Positions 27,401 through 35,629 are shown, numbered from the stretch's first letter. The stretch is DNA of 64,000 bases from DATFYM01 sp035315065 (GCA_035315065.1 DATFYM010000207.1:1-64000); one strand, 5' to 3'. The notes: a model not told the origin generated them from the letters alone. Translations and numbers: made by a program.

Positions 27401-28125
27401 TGGGCCTGCTGATCTGGATGAGCCACCCGTGCTGGCCTTCTTTCGTCTGGCAGACCTACGATTACTACTTCGAGCCCACCGCGGCCTACTTCGGCTGCAA
27501 GAAGGCGTCGGAGCCGCTGCACATCCAGTGGAACCCCGTCGGCGACACGGTGGAAGTGGTAAACTACAGCGCCGGCAACGTGAAGGGAATGGAGGCGCAG
27601 GCGGAAGTCCTCAACCTGGACGGCGCCCGGAAGTGGTACCAGGCCGCCTCGCTCGATAGCGCCGAGGACAGCGTGACTTCACCGATCCGGATCGAGTTTC
27701 CATCCCGATTGGCCGGATTGTCCGACGTGCACTTTATCCGGCTGAAGCTGGTGCGCGGCGGCGACGTGGTGTCGGAGAACTTTTACTGGCGCGGCCTCGA
27801 GGAAGGCAACTGCAAGGCCCTCCGTGAACTGCCCAAGGTGAAGCTGGAAGCGGCGACGCATGTTGAGCACCGGGCCGAGCGCCGGGGCGAGCGCTGGCGG
27901 CTGACCACCGAACTGCACAATCCGTCGCCGCATCCGGCGCTGATGGTGAGGCTGAAGGCGGTCCGTCAAAAGAGCCGCGACCGCATTCTGCCGGCGCTCT
28001 ACAGCGACAACTACGTCGCCCTGATGCCCGGCGAGAGGCGCACGCTGCATACCGAACTGGTCGATGCCGACACCAGAGGCGAGAGCCCGGAAATCGTGGT
28101 GGAAGGCTTCAACGCCACGATCTGA
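24472..28125 (+). CDS. Tat-exported GH2 glycosidase with F5/8-type domains (exo-beta-glucosaminidase/mannosidase-like)
   Basis: 1217 residues from the ATG at 24472, just after GGAGGTGG. A Tat signal (SRRTFLTRAIAGAVAA) is followed by two F5/8 type C-like regions up to about residue 380, then a GH2 sugar-binding domain (SDSFFYADFWYRNEF ... DGINWKADVFLNGEKLG), an Ig-like domain and the TIM barrel. The acid/base is expected at VGRNEG and the nucleophile at HSELGMP. The layout resembles exo-beta-D-glucosaminidases (CsxA) and endo-beta-mannosidases; the exact sugar cannot be told. Tat export suggests folding before secretion. Confidence 0.85.
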   Translation: MSTSRRTFLTRAIAGAVAAKAGVPGPANVSSAAGANSGYENDAGSGSPSDPQEYTRGVGVYPGDPRQDFGPTLVPADSTYRNLALRRPAYHSSSYDYNLTAQLVTDGIKDTRLPAWVSASAGFRGELPKNEREFFLDHNATSNVEIRFGPASVQVRLGGGESVPQVDRVDLLVVAQTRGPKPAGLVFSVSTSDDGRAWKEVGSVSGPEPISLAGYPPGFAQVGQLFAPSIALGAPAESRVYRVDCRASNVMDWQICEVAFFHSSQRVEIGGPYGFTSAWMSAGLGEEWVYVDLGVGCEFDRVKLYWIARATEGSLQVSDDAQSWKDIHVLPESTDSTDDVKLAEPVKGRYLRLLMKRPASPYGYILSELEVYGRGGFVAQPKPQPAARSDGRLDLSGGAWRLQRDSLLTAGGETLSKVGFQDDDWVVSTVPGTVLTSFVNVGALPDPNYADNQLMISDSFFYADFWYRNEFTAPFIQPGQHAWLNFDGINWKADVFLNGEKLGRIEGGFMRGRFDVTSRLHLGEKNALAVCVRKNATPGSVKQKTFESAGKNGGALGADNPTYHASIGWDWIPTIRGRNTGIWNDVYLTVSGPVTIDDPFVTTTLPLPDTSRAAVKIEATLVNHSSQPLTGTLRGRFGEVGFAQPVKLNPSATQQVTLDPASVPALRLKDPQLWWPAGYGEAHLYTVELKVEADGAVSDQKSFQTGVRQMSYSDEGGALRIWINGRRFVPRGGNWGFGESMLRYRGREYDVAVGYHRDMNFTMIRNWVGQVGEDEFYEACDRHGVMVWQDFWLANPWDGPDPDDDALFLRNVRDTVLRLRNHPSIGLYVGRNEGYPPPLLESGIRQALAELHPGLHYIPSSADDTVSGHGPYMALPPEFYFAQRATTKIHSELGMPNIPPMESVRAMMPESALWPQGLMWGLHDFCLEGAQGGDGFRKMIETRYGGASNVEEWVSLAQFVNYEGHRAMFEAQGQHRMGLLIWMSHPCWPSFVWQTYDYYFEPTAAYFGCKKASEPLHIQWNPVGDTVEVVNYSAGNVKGMEAQAEVLNLDGARKWYQAASLDSAEDSVTSPIRIEFPSRLAGLSDVHFIRLKLVRGGDVVSENFYWRGLEEGNCKALRELPKVKLEAATHVEHRAERRGERWRLTTELHNPSPHPALMVRLKAVRQKSRDRILPALYSDNYVALMPGERRTLHTELVDADTRGESPEIVVEGFNATI

Positions 28126-28126
28126 A

Positions 28127-28266
28127 AACCAGCTATCAGCCATCAGGCGTCAGCTATCAGCGCAACCGGCAGGGCGCGACCGCCTACCGCGCCTTCTTCA
28201 CCAATTCCTCAGGGCTCCGGGGAAGTATGCTGTCTCCTGACTCCTGACTCCTGTCTTCTGACTCCT
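28127..28266. repeat. Heptad tracts (AGCTATC and GACTCCT families)
   Basis: agctatc, agccatc, aggcgtc, agctatc units on the left and gactcct, gactcct, gtcttct, gactcct on the right, between the convergent GH2 and ureD genes. Confidence 0.7.
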
Positions 28267-28269
28267 TCT

Positions 28270-29130
28270 TCAATAGACCTTGCGTGGCAACACAGCCTGC
28301 TGGCCGAGTAGTCGCCACTTCGCCGCTCGCCAGAACTCATAGAGACCGGGCCACGTCCAGCGCGATTCCCGGCTCAAGCCCCGGACAATGATCCCGTGCC
28401 TGGCGAGTGCGCTGGCGCCCCAGCGTATTTCACCAGGGCGCGTAAGCCGAGCGGCGATCTCCGCCAACTCTTGTTCCAGGCCTCGCCACTCTCCCGCGGG
28501 AGGTCCGACTTTGCAGATGAAGAAGGTGGTGAGATAGCGATCGCCAGCCAGGCGGGCAGGCGAATCAAGAGGTCGCTGCCCGGGCTCGAGGTGGAAATGC
28601 TCCATGGCGAAGGGCAATCCTTGCGCGCAGATTTCGCTCTGGAGGCGCAACCCGCGATACCGAAAAACTTCTCCCGCCGCGGCGCGGCCCGGCGCGACCA
28701 CCTCCCACCAGAAGAGCGTGGCGCCGGGGGCGAGATCGATGGACGTGTGCTGCTCGAACGACGAGCCCGCATAGGGGATGAGCGCGTCGGGGAGAAATTC
28801 CAGGAGACTGTTTTTGCCCAGCGAAATCGTGGTGGAGCAGACCGCGGCTCCTTGGCCGGGGCGAGAGCGATAGATCCGGGTGGCGCCGGTCGAGGTGATC
28901 TGCGCGGCGACCCCCGCGGAAAGTTCAATCTGAAGCTCGAGCCGATCCCCGCCCAGGATGCCCCCGGAGATGTTGTTCAGGTGGATTAGGCTCGCGCCCG
29001 CCTCGGTGGGAAACGCGCGCACGACTCTCCAAGGCGGCTCCTGCACGAGAAACCGCAAGGCCGCGCTCGAACCGTTTTGTGGCCTCTCGAAGCACAGCGA
29101 CAGGCGTCCGTGCATGGCAACTCCAGCCAT
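28270..29130 (-). CDS. ureD: Urease accessory protein UreD
   Basis: 286 residues. The phrases ASLIHLNNISGGILGGDRLELQIELSAG, QITSTGATRIYRS, NSLLEFLPDALIPYAGSSFEQHTSIDLAPGATLFWWEVVAPGR are the UreD/UreH core. UreD binds apo-urease and, with UreF and UreG, forms the scaffold through which nickel is passed. It is downstream of ureF on the same strand with a heptad repeat between. The pair is separated from ureABCG by the sugar island. Confidence 0.93.
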   Translation of the reverse strand: MAGVAMHGRLSLCFERPQNGSSAALRFLVQEPPWRVVRAFPTEAGASLIHLNNISGGILGGDRLELQIELSAGVAAQITSTGATRIYRSRPGQGAAVCSTTISLGKNSLLEFLPDALIPYAGSSFEQHTSIDLAPGATLFWWEVVAPGRAAAGEVFRYRGLRLQSEICAQGLPFAMEHFHLEPGQRPLDSPARLAGDRYLTTFFICKVGPPAGEWRGLEQELAEIAARLTRPGEIRWGASALARHGIIVRGLSRESRWTWPGLYEFWRAAKWRLLGQQAVLPRKVY

Positions 29131-29209
29131 TAGGTTTCAGCGATCAGCTATCAGCTAGGTAACCGGGCTTTCTTGCTGCAAGCTGATGGCTGAGGGCTGA
29201 TGGCTTTTT
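29131..29209. repeat. Heptad inverted repeat (AGCTGAT family) between ureF and ureD
   Basis: Units tcagcga, tcagcta, tcagcta on the left and gctgatg, gctgagg, gctgatg on the right, then a T-run of seven. The complementary arms could form a hairpin in either transcript. Confidence 0.7.
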
Positions 29210-29974
29210 TTAACTTACGAACAGCCGCGTGGCAAGCGTAGGGTGGCTCATGGACGCCACATCCAGGGCTGGCAGGAAGCACGAAACGTCCTCCAGGCTA
29301 AGCGCGAGGCTGCGCTCGACGGTTGAGACAATCGACGGTTTCAGGTCCCATAGCAGCCGGCTGGCCCGGTTCTGTCCAAGCGGCAAGAGGCGCTGGCAGG
29401 CAGAGATCAACCCGGCCAGCGACTGGTGGAGGTAACAGATCGCAACCGGTGTCGGGTCGAGGCCGAGGAAAGCTCCGACTCGGCCGAAAGCCGTGCACAG
29501 GTGCACGTCCACGCCCTCCTCGATCGAGCGTTCAAGGGTGGTTGCGAGCGCCGGCGACTCCATTGTCGACGCTGCCAATCTCAGAAAGCGCCGTCCTAAA
29601 GTCGCGCTGGCCTCGCGGCTCTCCCGTGAGCAGCGGAAGGCGCTGAGCTGGCGGTTCAGGTGCAGCCACTGGGCAAGTCGATCCGGTCCGGCGCCTTCCT
29701 CGATTGGCCCGTCAAATCCGTCTGGCCCGGCTGGCCCATCGGGCCCCTCGTTCGATTGCTTCGGCCAGCACCCGTGCGCCAGCCGGCAGAAAACCGCTTC
29801 CAAGCATCCAGCTTCCTGGAGGTAATCCTCGAGAAAGGCCGGCAGGTCCTCGACGGTGAGCCGTCCCTCCGCGGCCAGGCTCTCGAGGCCGAAGGAATGC
29901 GCCGCGCCGCCGATGGGAAGGGCGCTATCCGAGAATTGAATCAGTCGTAAGAGAGAAAGCTCGCTGGTAGCCAT
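29210..29974 (-). CDS. ureF: Urease accessory protein UreF
   Basis: 254 residues. LLRLIQFSDSALPIGGAAHSFGLESLAAEGRLT is the conserved UreF N-terminus, and CTAFGRVGAFLGLDP with HQSLAGLISACQRLLPLGQ the C-terminal half. UreF couples UreD to UreG during nickel insertion. A collagen-like insertion, GPDGPAGPDGFDGP, interrupts the helical region at residues 77-94; this looks like in-frame repeat growth. The start is 163 bases from the divergent allB start. Confidence 0.92.
   Translation of the reverse strand: MATSELSLLRLIQFSDSALPIGGAAHSFGLESLAAEGRLTVEDLPAFLEDYLQEAGCLEAVFCRLAHGCWPKQSNEGPDGPAGPDGFDGPIEEGAGPDRLAQWLHLNRQLSAFRCSRESREASATLGRRFLRLAASTMESPALATTLERSIEEGVDVHLCTAFGRVGAFLGLDPTPVAICYLHQSLAGLISACQRLLPLGQNRASRLLWDLKPSIVSTVERSLALSLEDVSCFLPALDVASMSHPTLATRLFVS
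29693..29746 (-). repeat. In-frame Gly-Pro-Asp repeat in ureF
   Basis: Codes GPD GPA GPD GFD GP, a 9-bp period repeat rich in ggccc, within the otherwise all-helical UreF. The flanking residues are also Glu/Gly-rich, so the insertion may extend a few codons each way. Confidence 0.6.
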
Positions 29975-30024
29975 AGCGACGCTTTTCAGTGTACCTTAAA
30001 TGTTCTGGGACCGCGGCGTCTCGG

Positions 30025-30102
30025 AAATCGAGACTCGAAACTCTCGGGTTCGATCCGAGTCAACGAAGACTCCATTCTCGAATTTCGAGTTCCGAATTTC
30101 GA
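30025..30102. repeat. Heptad inverted repeat (ACTCGAA family)
   Basis: gagactcgaaactct on the left pairs with tctcgaatttcgag...cgagtctc on the right. Lies in the ureF-allB divergent gap, so any promoters there overlap or flank it. Confidence 0.65.
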
Positions 30103-30137
30103 GTCTCCAAGAGGACGCCCAAGATCCCGAGGCGACA

Positions 30138-31496
30138 ATGGACTTTGCGATTCGAGCGTGGCGGGTGGTGACGCCGGCGGGAACGAGGCCGGCGTGCATC
30201 ATCGTGCGTGACGGGAAAATCTCCCAGATTGTTGACTTCATCGTCACCCCCAGCGATAGCGAAGTGTTGGATTTGGGAAACCGGATGGTGCTGCCGGGGC
30301 TGGTGGATACCCACGTCCACGTTAACGAACCGGGCCGCACCGAGTGGGAGGGATTCGCCACCGCGACGCGGGCGGCGGCGGCCGGCGGCTGCACCACGAT
30401 CGTCGATATGCCGCTCAACTGCCTTCCGGCGACCACGACAGTTGGGGCGCTGACGCAGAAGAGGCAAGCGGCGAAGGGCCAATGCTGGGTCGATTACGGC
30501 TTCTGGGGCGGGTTGGTGGCGGACAACCAGCAGCATTTGCCGGCGCTGGCGGAAGCGGGGGTGCTCGGGTACAAGTGTTTTCTCACCCATCCGGGCATCG
30601 ACGGCTTCACCATGGTCAGCCCGCGGCAAGTGGAAGCGGCGATGCCGATCGTCGCCCAAACGGGGCTGCCGTTGCTCACCCACGCCGAGCTTCCCGGCCC
30701 ACTGGACGAGGCTCAGCAGGAGCTGAATCGCGACTCGCACACCGACTGGCGGAAATATCGAACCTACCTGCGGTCGCGACCCGATGAAGCCGAGTTTGAG
30801 GCCATCGGCTTGATGGTGGAGCTTGCCCGACGGTACGATTGCGACGTTCACATTGTTCATCTCTCGTCTTGCGAGGCCCTGCTGGACGTGCGGTCAGCTC
30901 GCGAAGAGGGTCTGCCCATCACGGTGGAAACCTGCCCGCACTACCTGCACTTCGCGGCCGAGGAGATCCCCGACCGTGCCACACAATACAAGTGCGCGCC
31001 CCCCATCCGCAACCACGAGAACCGGGAGCGGCTATGGGAGGCGCTTCGCGAACGGACCATCGATCTCATTGCCACCGACCATTCGCCTTGCCCACCCGCG
31101 ATGAAGCAGTTCGAAAAAGGCAGTTTTCTGGAGGCCTGGGGCGGCATTGCATCCCTTTCGATGGGTCTGCCGGTGGTCTGGACCGAAGCGAGGCGGCGCG
31201 GATTCAACATCGGCGACGTGGTCCGCTGGATGGCAGAGAAACCGGCCGAGCTGGCCGGGCTTTCGCGGCGCAAAGGCCGTATCGAGGAAGGCTACGATGC
31301 CGACTTGGTGGTGTTCGATCCGGAGGCGTCGTTCCAGGTGGACGCGAGCCGGCTGCATTACCGGCATCCGGTCTCGCCCTATCTTGGGGAGACGCTGCAA
31401 GGAGTAGTGGAGATGACCTTCGTTCGGGGTCAGCGGGTGTACGCCAACGGCCAGTTTGCGGCCCAACCCATCGGAAGGGAGTGCGCGGGCGCATGA
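30138..31496 (+). CDS. allB: Allantoinase
   Basis: 452 residues from the ATG at 30138; the longer frame upstream is repeat-derived. It hydrolyses allantoin to allantoate. Amidohydrolase marks: DTHVHVNEPGR with zinc ligands H59 and H61, carboxylated Lys K146 in GYKCFLTHPGIDGF, a later HAE region, IVHLSS, and ATDHSPCPP with the catalytic Asp. NEPGR and the TDHSPCPP motif are characteristic of allantoinase rather than dihydroorotase or hydantoinase. The stop overlaps the allantoicase start (ATGA), so the two are co-translated. Confidence 0.95.
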   Translation: MDFAIRAWRVVTPAGTRPACIIVRDGKISQIVDFIVTPSDSEVLDLGNRMVLPGLVDTHVHVNEPGRTEWEGFATATRAAAAGGCTTIVDMPLNCLPATTTVGALTQKRQAAKGQCWVDYGFWGGLVADNQQHLPALAEAGVLGYKCFLTHPGIDGFTMVSPRQVEAAMPIVAQTGLPLLTHAELPGPLDEAQQELNRDSHTDWRKYRTYLRSRPDEAEFEAIGLMVELARRYDCDVHIVHLSSCEALLDVRSAREEGLPITVETCPHYLHFAAEEIPDRATQYKCAPPIRNHENRERLWEALRERTIDLIATDHSPCPPAMKQFEKGSFLEAWGGIASLSMGLPVVWTEARRRGFNIGDVVRWMAEKPAELAGLSRRKGRIEEGYDADLVVFDPEASFQVDASRLHYRHPVSPYLGETLQGVVEMTFVRGQRVYANGQFAAQPIGRECAGA

Positions 31497-32641
31497 TCCC
31501 AGCCGAGGACTGCATCGACCTTGCCTCCGAGCTGCTGGGTGGGGCGGCGCTGGCGGCGAGCGATGAGTTCTTCGCTCCCAAGGAAAACCTCGTCAAAGCT
31601 GCGGCGCCCGTCTGGATCCCGGAGAAGTACACCGAGTTTGGGAAATGGATGGATGGTTGGGAGACGCGGCGCTGGCGAACACCGGAAACCCTGGGAGCGC
31701 GGGCGTCCCGCCCGCTCTGGCACGACTTTGACTTCAATAAAGCCCGCCAAATGCGGGGAGGCCCGGCGGAGGACGAAAGAGCGGGCGGGACGCCCGCGCT
31801 CCCAGGTTTTCCAAGCGATCTTCATTACGATTGGTGCGTAGTCCGATTGGGACTGCCCGGCATACTGCGCGCGGTCGATATCGATACGACCTACTTCACC
31901 GGCAATTTCCCGTCCCACGCTTCGGTGGAGATGTGCTCTGCGCCCGACGGTGATTGGCAACGCGCCGAGTGGAGCCTAGCCCTACCCAAGGTCCGGCTGC
32001 AAGGCGGAAGTCACAACCTGTTTGACGTTGACGGTCCCGCGGGGCGTCGCAACCACGTGCGGTTGAACATCTTTCCCGACGGCGGCGTGGCGCGACTCCG
32101 CGTCTATGGCGAAGGAGTTCCCGATCTCGCGGCCCTTGCGCGCAGTGACGAGCCGGTCGACTTCGCCTCGGTGGCCAACGGCGGCCTAGTGCTGGCGGCG
32201 AGCGACGCGTACTTCGGCGCGAAAAGCAACCTCATTATGCCCGGCAGGCCGGCCGCGATGGGAGACGGCTGGGAGACCCGGCGGCGGCGCGGGTCCGGCT
32301 ACGACTGGATCATCGTCCGGCTCGGCGCGCGCTGCTCCGTTGAGCAAATCGCGGTCGAAACCGAGCACTTCAAAGGTAATTATCCCGACCTATGCTCGAT
32401 CGAGGCGTGCAACGTCGAGGCACCCGAACCCGAGGACTTATGCGATGACCGGCGCGATGACCTGATCACCGGCAAGGTCGGCTGGCAGGAGATACTGGCG
32501 CCGGCGAAACTGGGCCCGGACGCGGTTCACGTCTACCAGGGTGAGCTCGCAAAGCACGGCCCTTTCACTCACGTGCGGCTGAATATCTATCCTGACGGCG
32601 GCATCAGCCGGCTGCGGGTGTTTGGTCGCATTGCGGGTTGA
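31493..32641 (+). CDS. alc: Allantoicase with in-frame repeat insertion
   Basis: 382 residues. It hydrolyses allantoate to ureidoglycolate and urea. Two homologous jelly-roll domains are seen: DLASELLGGAALAASDEFFAPKENL ... DGWETRR ... DWCVVRLG in the first and VLAASDAYFGAKSNLI ... DGWETRRRR ... DWIIVRLG in the second, each followed by a (T/E)xxFxGN(F/Y)P segment. Domain one carries about 42 extra residues (roughly 65-107) between WRTP and the DWCVVRLG strand; domain two has only a few residues there. The insert is a DNA palindrome (see 31691-31805). Start overlaps the allB stop by four bases. Confidence 0.93.
   Translation: MIPAEDCIDLASELLGGAALAASDEFFAPKENLVKAAAPVWIPEKYTEFGKWMDGWETRRWRTPETLGARASRPLWHDFDFNKARQMRGGPAEDERAGGTPALPGFPSDLHYDWCVVRLGLPGILRAVDIDTTYFTGNFPSHASVEMCSAPDGDWQRAEWSLALPKVRLQGGSHNLFDVDGPAGRRNHVRLNIFPDGGVARLRVYGEGVPDLAALARSDEPVDFASVANGGLVLAASDAYFGAKSNLIMPGRPAAMGDGWETRRRRGSGYDWIIVRLGARCSVEQIAVETEHFKGNYPDLCSIEACNVEAPEPEDLCDDRRDDLITGKVGWQEILAPAKLGPDAVHVYQGELAKHGPFTHVRLNIYPDGGISRLRVFGRIAG
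31691..31805. repeat. REP-like palindromic element inside allantoicase gene
   Basis: Two perfectly complementary 28-bp arms at 31691-31718 and 31778-31805, each internally palindromic around gcgggcgtcccgcccgc. The frame stays open through both arms, coding GARASRP on one side and RAGGTPALPG on the other. A related single arm lies at 61619-61642 between two other genes. Confidence 0.88.
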
Positions 32642-32704
32642 GGGTCAAAGACGCGGCTTCAGAATCAGTAAGATCCGCTACTGTACCCTGCTAGCGAGGG
32701 GGGA

Positions 32705-32944
32705 ATGAAGTTTGAGCTTGTTGGCCCTATATCAAATGTGGAAGTCATCGCCGCGGGTCCGGGCGTCCGGGTCCGCTCGTACCTCCGTAAGGCCTATGGT
32801 CAAGGCCGGTGGCGTAAGATGAAAGGCACAGCTACCGTACGGCTCGCGAATGGCGTTCTACGCTCGGTAGAGTTACACTGGTATGAGGCGGATGGGATCG
32901 GCCAAAGAGACATGAAGATCAAGCGCTACCTGGACGAATCATGA
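32705..32944 (+). CDS. Small conserved-looking protein, unknown function
   Basis: 79 residues; the ATG at 32705 follows a gagggggg ribosome site. The sequence contains YGQGRWRKMKGTATVRLANG and ELHWYEADGIGQRDMKIKRYLDE, a pattern I associate with a widespread small hypothetical family; function is unknown. It overlaps the next gene at ATGA, so the two are a translationally coupled pair. A small basic beta-rich protein is suggested. Confidence 0.7.
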   Translation: MKFELVGPISNVEVIAAGPGVRVRSYLRKAYGQGRWRKMKGTATVRLANGVLRSVELHWYEADGIGQRDMKIKRYLDES

Positions 32945-33177
32945 AAACACCAACCAAGCCATTCGCTCTTTGCGTAGACAATACCGGCTATCAGGCGTCG
33001 CTCATTCCTGGAAAGGTTTATCGGATTCTTCCCGATCCGGTGGCGGCCAAGGATGATCTGGTGCGGATTGTCGACGAGAGTGGCGAGGATTACCTCTATC
33101 ACAAAGATTATTTCTTGTTTGTGGACTTTCCCCCCCGCGTGAAAAAAAGGATTCTCGCCTTGCAGGGCGTCGCCTAA
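32941..33177 (+). CDS. Small conserved-looking protein, second of coupled pair
   Basis: 78 residues beginning inside the stop of the previous gene. CVDNTGYQASLIPGKVYRILPD and RIVDESGEDYLYHKDYFLFVDFP suggest a small SH3-like beta-barrel protein; similar small proteins are often annotated as hypothetical. Function and any toxin-antitoxin role are unknown. Confidence 0.7.
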   Translation: MKTPTKPFALCVDNTGYQASLIPGKVYRILPDPVAAKDDLVRIVDESGEDYLYHKDYFLFVDFPPRVKKRILALQGVA

Positions 33178-33367
33178 CGAGCCGATGGCCGGCGCAGTGA
33201 AGGAGCCCTTAAGGATGCCTTACGCTTGGTGATCGAGTTGCGCAACGGTAGGAACCTCAAAGCGCAGAGATTACAGTGCGAGCGTATGAGGTTTAGGAGT
33301 CTGCCCGTCTTGCTTGGAGGCGGCCAGACTCTGCTAGAATTGAACCCAGAGAATTCGTGGAGGGAAG

Positions 33368-35020
33368 ATGCGCAACGCATCGATTATTCCAGCGGCCACG
33401 TTTATCCTGGCGGTGTCTTGCCACCCGCTTGCGTTCCTGGGTCAGATTCCAAACTCTCCGCCTGGCCAGCCAACGGAAGTTAAGGCGGCCGACTTGTGCT
33501 CGCTGGAAGGGACCGTCACCAGTGCGAAGACCGGCGAGCCCGTGAAGAAGGCGCTGGTCGAAATCTATCCCACTGATAAGGGCCAGTCCTACTTCAGCGT
33601 GACCACTGACGCCAGCGGCCATTTCGTCTTCAAGAACCTGGCGGCGGGCCGCTACCAGTTGGGGGCCAGTGCCAACGGGTACGTGCCACAACGCTATGGC
33701 GCGCGCTCCTTCGGCCATCGCGGAGCCAGCCTGACCCTCAGCTCCGGTCAACATAAGGACGGCATCGACTTCCGCCTTACTCCCTGGGGCGTTATCAGCG
33801 GGGCCGTATGCGATCAGGACGGCGACCCCGTCGTGGGCGGGATGGTGAGGGCTATGCGCTCAGTGTACGCCGACAACGGCCGTCGCCAGTGGTCATATTT
33901 CGGGATGGCGCGGACCGATGATCGGGGTGAGTACCGGCTTTACGGAATCCCGCCGGGCCGATACCTGGTAGTGGCCAGTTACCAAGGAGGCAGGGCGCCT
34001 GCTGCCGTCGAGGAGGCATACGTCCCCGCCTACTATCCCTCCGGCACGGACCCCGGCCAAGCCAGTCCGGTTCGAGTTGGCCCCGGGGAGGAAATCGGCG
34101 AGATAAACCTTTACTTTATCCACGCGCGGGGTGTCTGCGTCCGAGGAAGAGTCACCAACTTCATTCCCGGGCAGTCCCTCTTCATTAACCTAATTCCGCA
34201 CCGGGACGGCGGCGCAGAGCCCGACAGTCACTATAGTTCCGCCGCCAACGATCAAGGAGAATTCGAGATTCGACATGTGCCCCCGGGAGAGTATGTCGCG
34301 TACGCGATCTTCGGCGCCGATGCAGGTCCGCAGTATGTTGGCCGTTCCGAGGTCAGCGTCGGTAATGTCGATGTTAACGGGGTGAATATATCGCCCAGCC
34401 CCGGCATCGACATCCGGGGACGCGTCCGGATTGAGACTCCTCCTCAGTTCGACTTCACCCACCTCTCCGTGGGACTGCGCGGAGTCGATGACACTCAGGG
34501 TCAGGCGGTCGCTGAAACAAAGGCTGACGGCACGTTTGTCGTGCCCGCGGTGTTCGACGGAATTTATCGGCTGGTGGTCCGGGGGTTTCCTGAAGAGCTC
34601 TATCTGAAATCGGCCCGTCTGGGTGATACGGACGTGCTGGGCAAAATCTTGGAGGTGAGCCACACCCAGCCTCCGGGAACGTTCGATCTTATGTTCAGCC
34701 CAAATGGCGGGCGTATCGATGGCACCGTTCTGGATGAGCAGAATCCCGTGCAGGGGGCCGTTGTCGTGTTTGTGCCGGATGCCGCCCACCGTGAGCACGA
34801 CGAACTCTACAGTGTCACCACGACGGATTCGCAGGGCAGGTTTTCATTGTTGGGCCTACCGCCGGGAGATTTCACTCTCTACGCCTTTGATGAATTGGAA
34901 GACTATGCGGCCAAAGATCCGGAGTTCCTGCGACCCTACGCCGACCGCGGAACTGCCGTGCACATCGTCGAGAAGCAGCAGTTGACGGTGCGGTTGAAGT
35001 TAATCGCCGTGGGGGAATAG
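33368..35020 (+). CDS. Secreted protein with carboxypeptidase regulatory-like domains
   Basis: 550 residues; ATG at 33368 after GGAGGGAAG. Signal peptide, then SLEGTVTSAKTGEPVKKALVEIYPTDKGQSYFSVTTDASGHFVFKNLAAGRYQLGASANGY, a classic CarboxypepD_reg Ig-like fold, repeated near residues 140-200 (GVISGAVCDQDGDPVVGG ... DDRGEYRLYGIPPGRYLV) and near the C-terminus (GRIDGTVLDEQNPVQGAVVVFVP ... DSQGRFSLLGLPPGDFTLYA). Such multi-domain secreted proteins are abundant in Acidobacteriota. No catalytic site; probably surface binding. Confidence 0.85.
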   Translation: MRNASIIPAATFILAVSCHPLAFLGQIPNSPPGQPTEVKAADLCSLEGTVTSAKTGEPVKKALVEIYPTDKGQSYFSVTTDASGHFVFKNLAAGRYQLGASANGYVPQRYGARSFGHRGASLTLSSGQHKDGIDFRLTPWGVISGAVCDQDGDPVVGGMVRAMRSVYADNGRRQWSYFGMARTDDRGEYRLYGIPPGRYLVVASYQGGRAPAAVEEAYVPAYYPSGTDPGQASPVRVGPGEEIGEINLYFIHARGVCVRGRVTNFIPGQSLFINLIPHRDGGAEPDSHYSSAANDQGEFEIRHVPPGEYVAYAIFGADAGPQYVGRSEVSVGNVDVNGVNISPSPGIDIRGRVRIETPPQFDFTHLSVGLRGVDDTQGQAVAETKADGTFVVPAVFDGIYRLVVRGFPEELYLKSARLGDTDVLGKILEVSHTQPPGTFDLMFSPNGGRIDGTVLDEQNPVQGAVVVFVPDAAHREHDELYSVTTTDSQGRFSLLGLPPGDFTLYAFDELEDYAAKDPEFLRPYADRGTAVHIVEKQQLTVRLKLIAVGE

Positions 35021-35134
35021 CGGGCGCAACGATGCCGACCGCCTCCAGGGAGCAGACGATAACATCACTGTACCCTCGATTTGGTACTGACTCATTTTAA
35101 GTGCCGCGGTGGGAACGTGTGAGGTGATTGCGAA

Positions 35135-35460
35135 AGAGCTTCCAGCACAAAGACACGGAGGCACAGAGAAGAAATGGCCAACATGGGGAAACAAACGTCA
35201 TCTTCGTGTGATTCTCCTGTCTCTTTTCTGTAAACCACAAGAATCTTTGACAAATCTCGAGATTCTTGGGGCATGCGAAGAAAAGAACTCGAACACGGAG
35301 ATCGCAGAGGACTCGCGGAGAAAACGGAGAAGAGCGCGCAACGCGCGGCCCGTCAACCGAGGCACTTCTTCTCCGTGGCCTCTGTGACCCCTCTGCGGCC
35401 TCCGTGTTGGCGTCTTGTTTTGGTCGCGGCTATAAGGCTGCACTGTGTCTCTGTGCCTCA
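35135..35460. repeat. Heptad-like tracts (ACACGGA/GGCACAG family), inverted
   Basis: aagacacggaggcacagag-type units and, further on, their complement ctccgtggcctctgtgac and ctgtgtctctgtgcc. They fill most of the 600-base gap between 35021 and 35629, in which I see no gene. The same family recurs at 53380-53640. Confidence 0.6.
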
Positions 35461-35629
35461 GTGTTTGATTGCTTCACACCTTCTTTTGGGCGTGAAGCGG
35501 TGGGTGAGGGCAGCTTCTTCGAGCTCTCTTTATCGTTTCGCAGACATGCCTTGCAGAACTGCCGTCTCATGCCAAGCCAAGGGGTGCGGGCGAGTACTAG
35601 CCCGCACTCCGATCCAAACGCGGCCCGCG

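Noticed and set aside
30839..31492. Long frame that would extend allantoicase to 600 residues
   Set aside because: This part lies on allantoinase in another frame and codes Arg-rich nonsense; the ATG at 31493 with ATGA overlap is the natural start.
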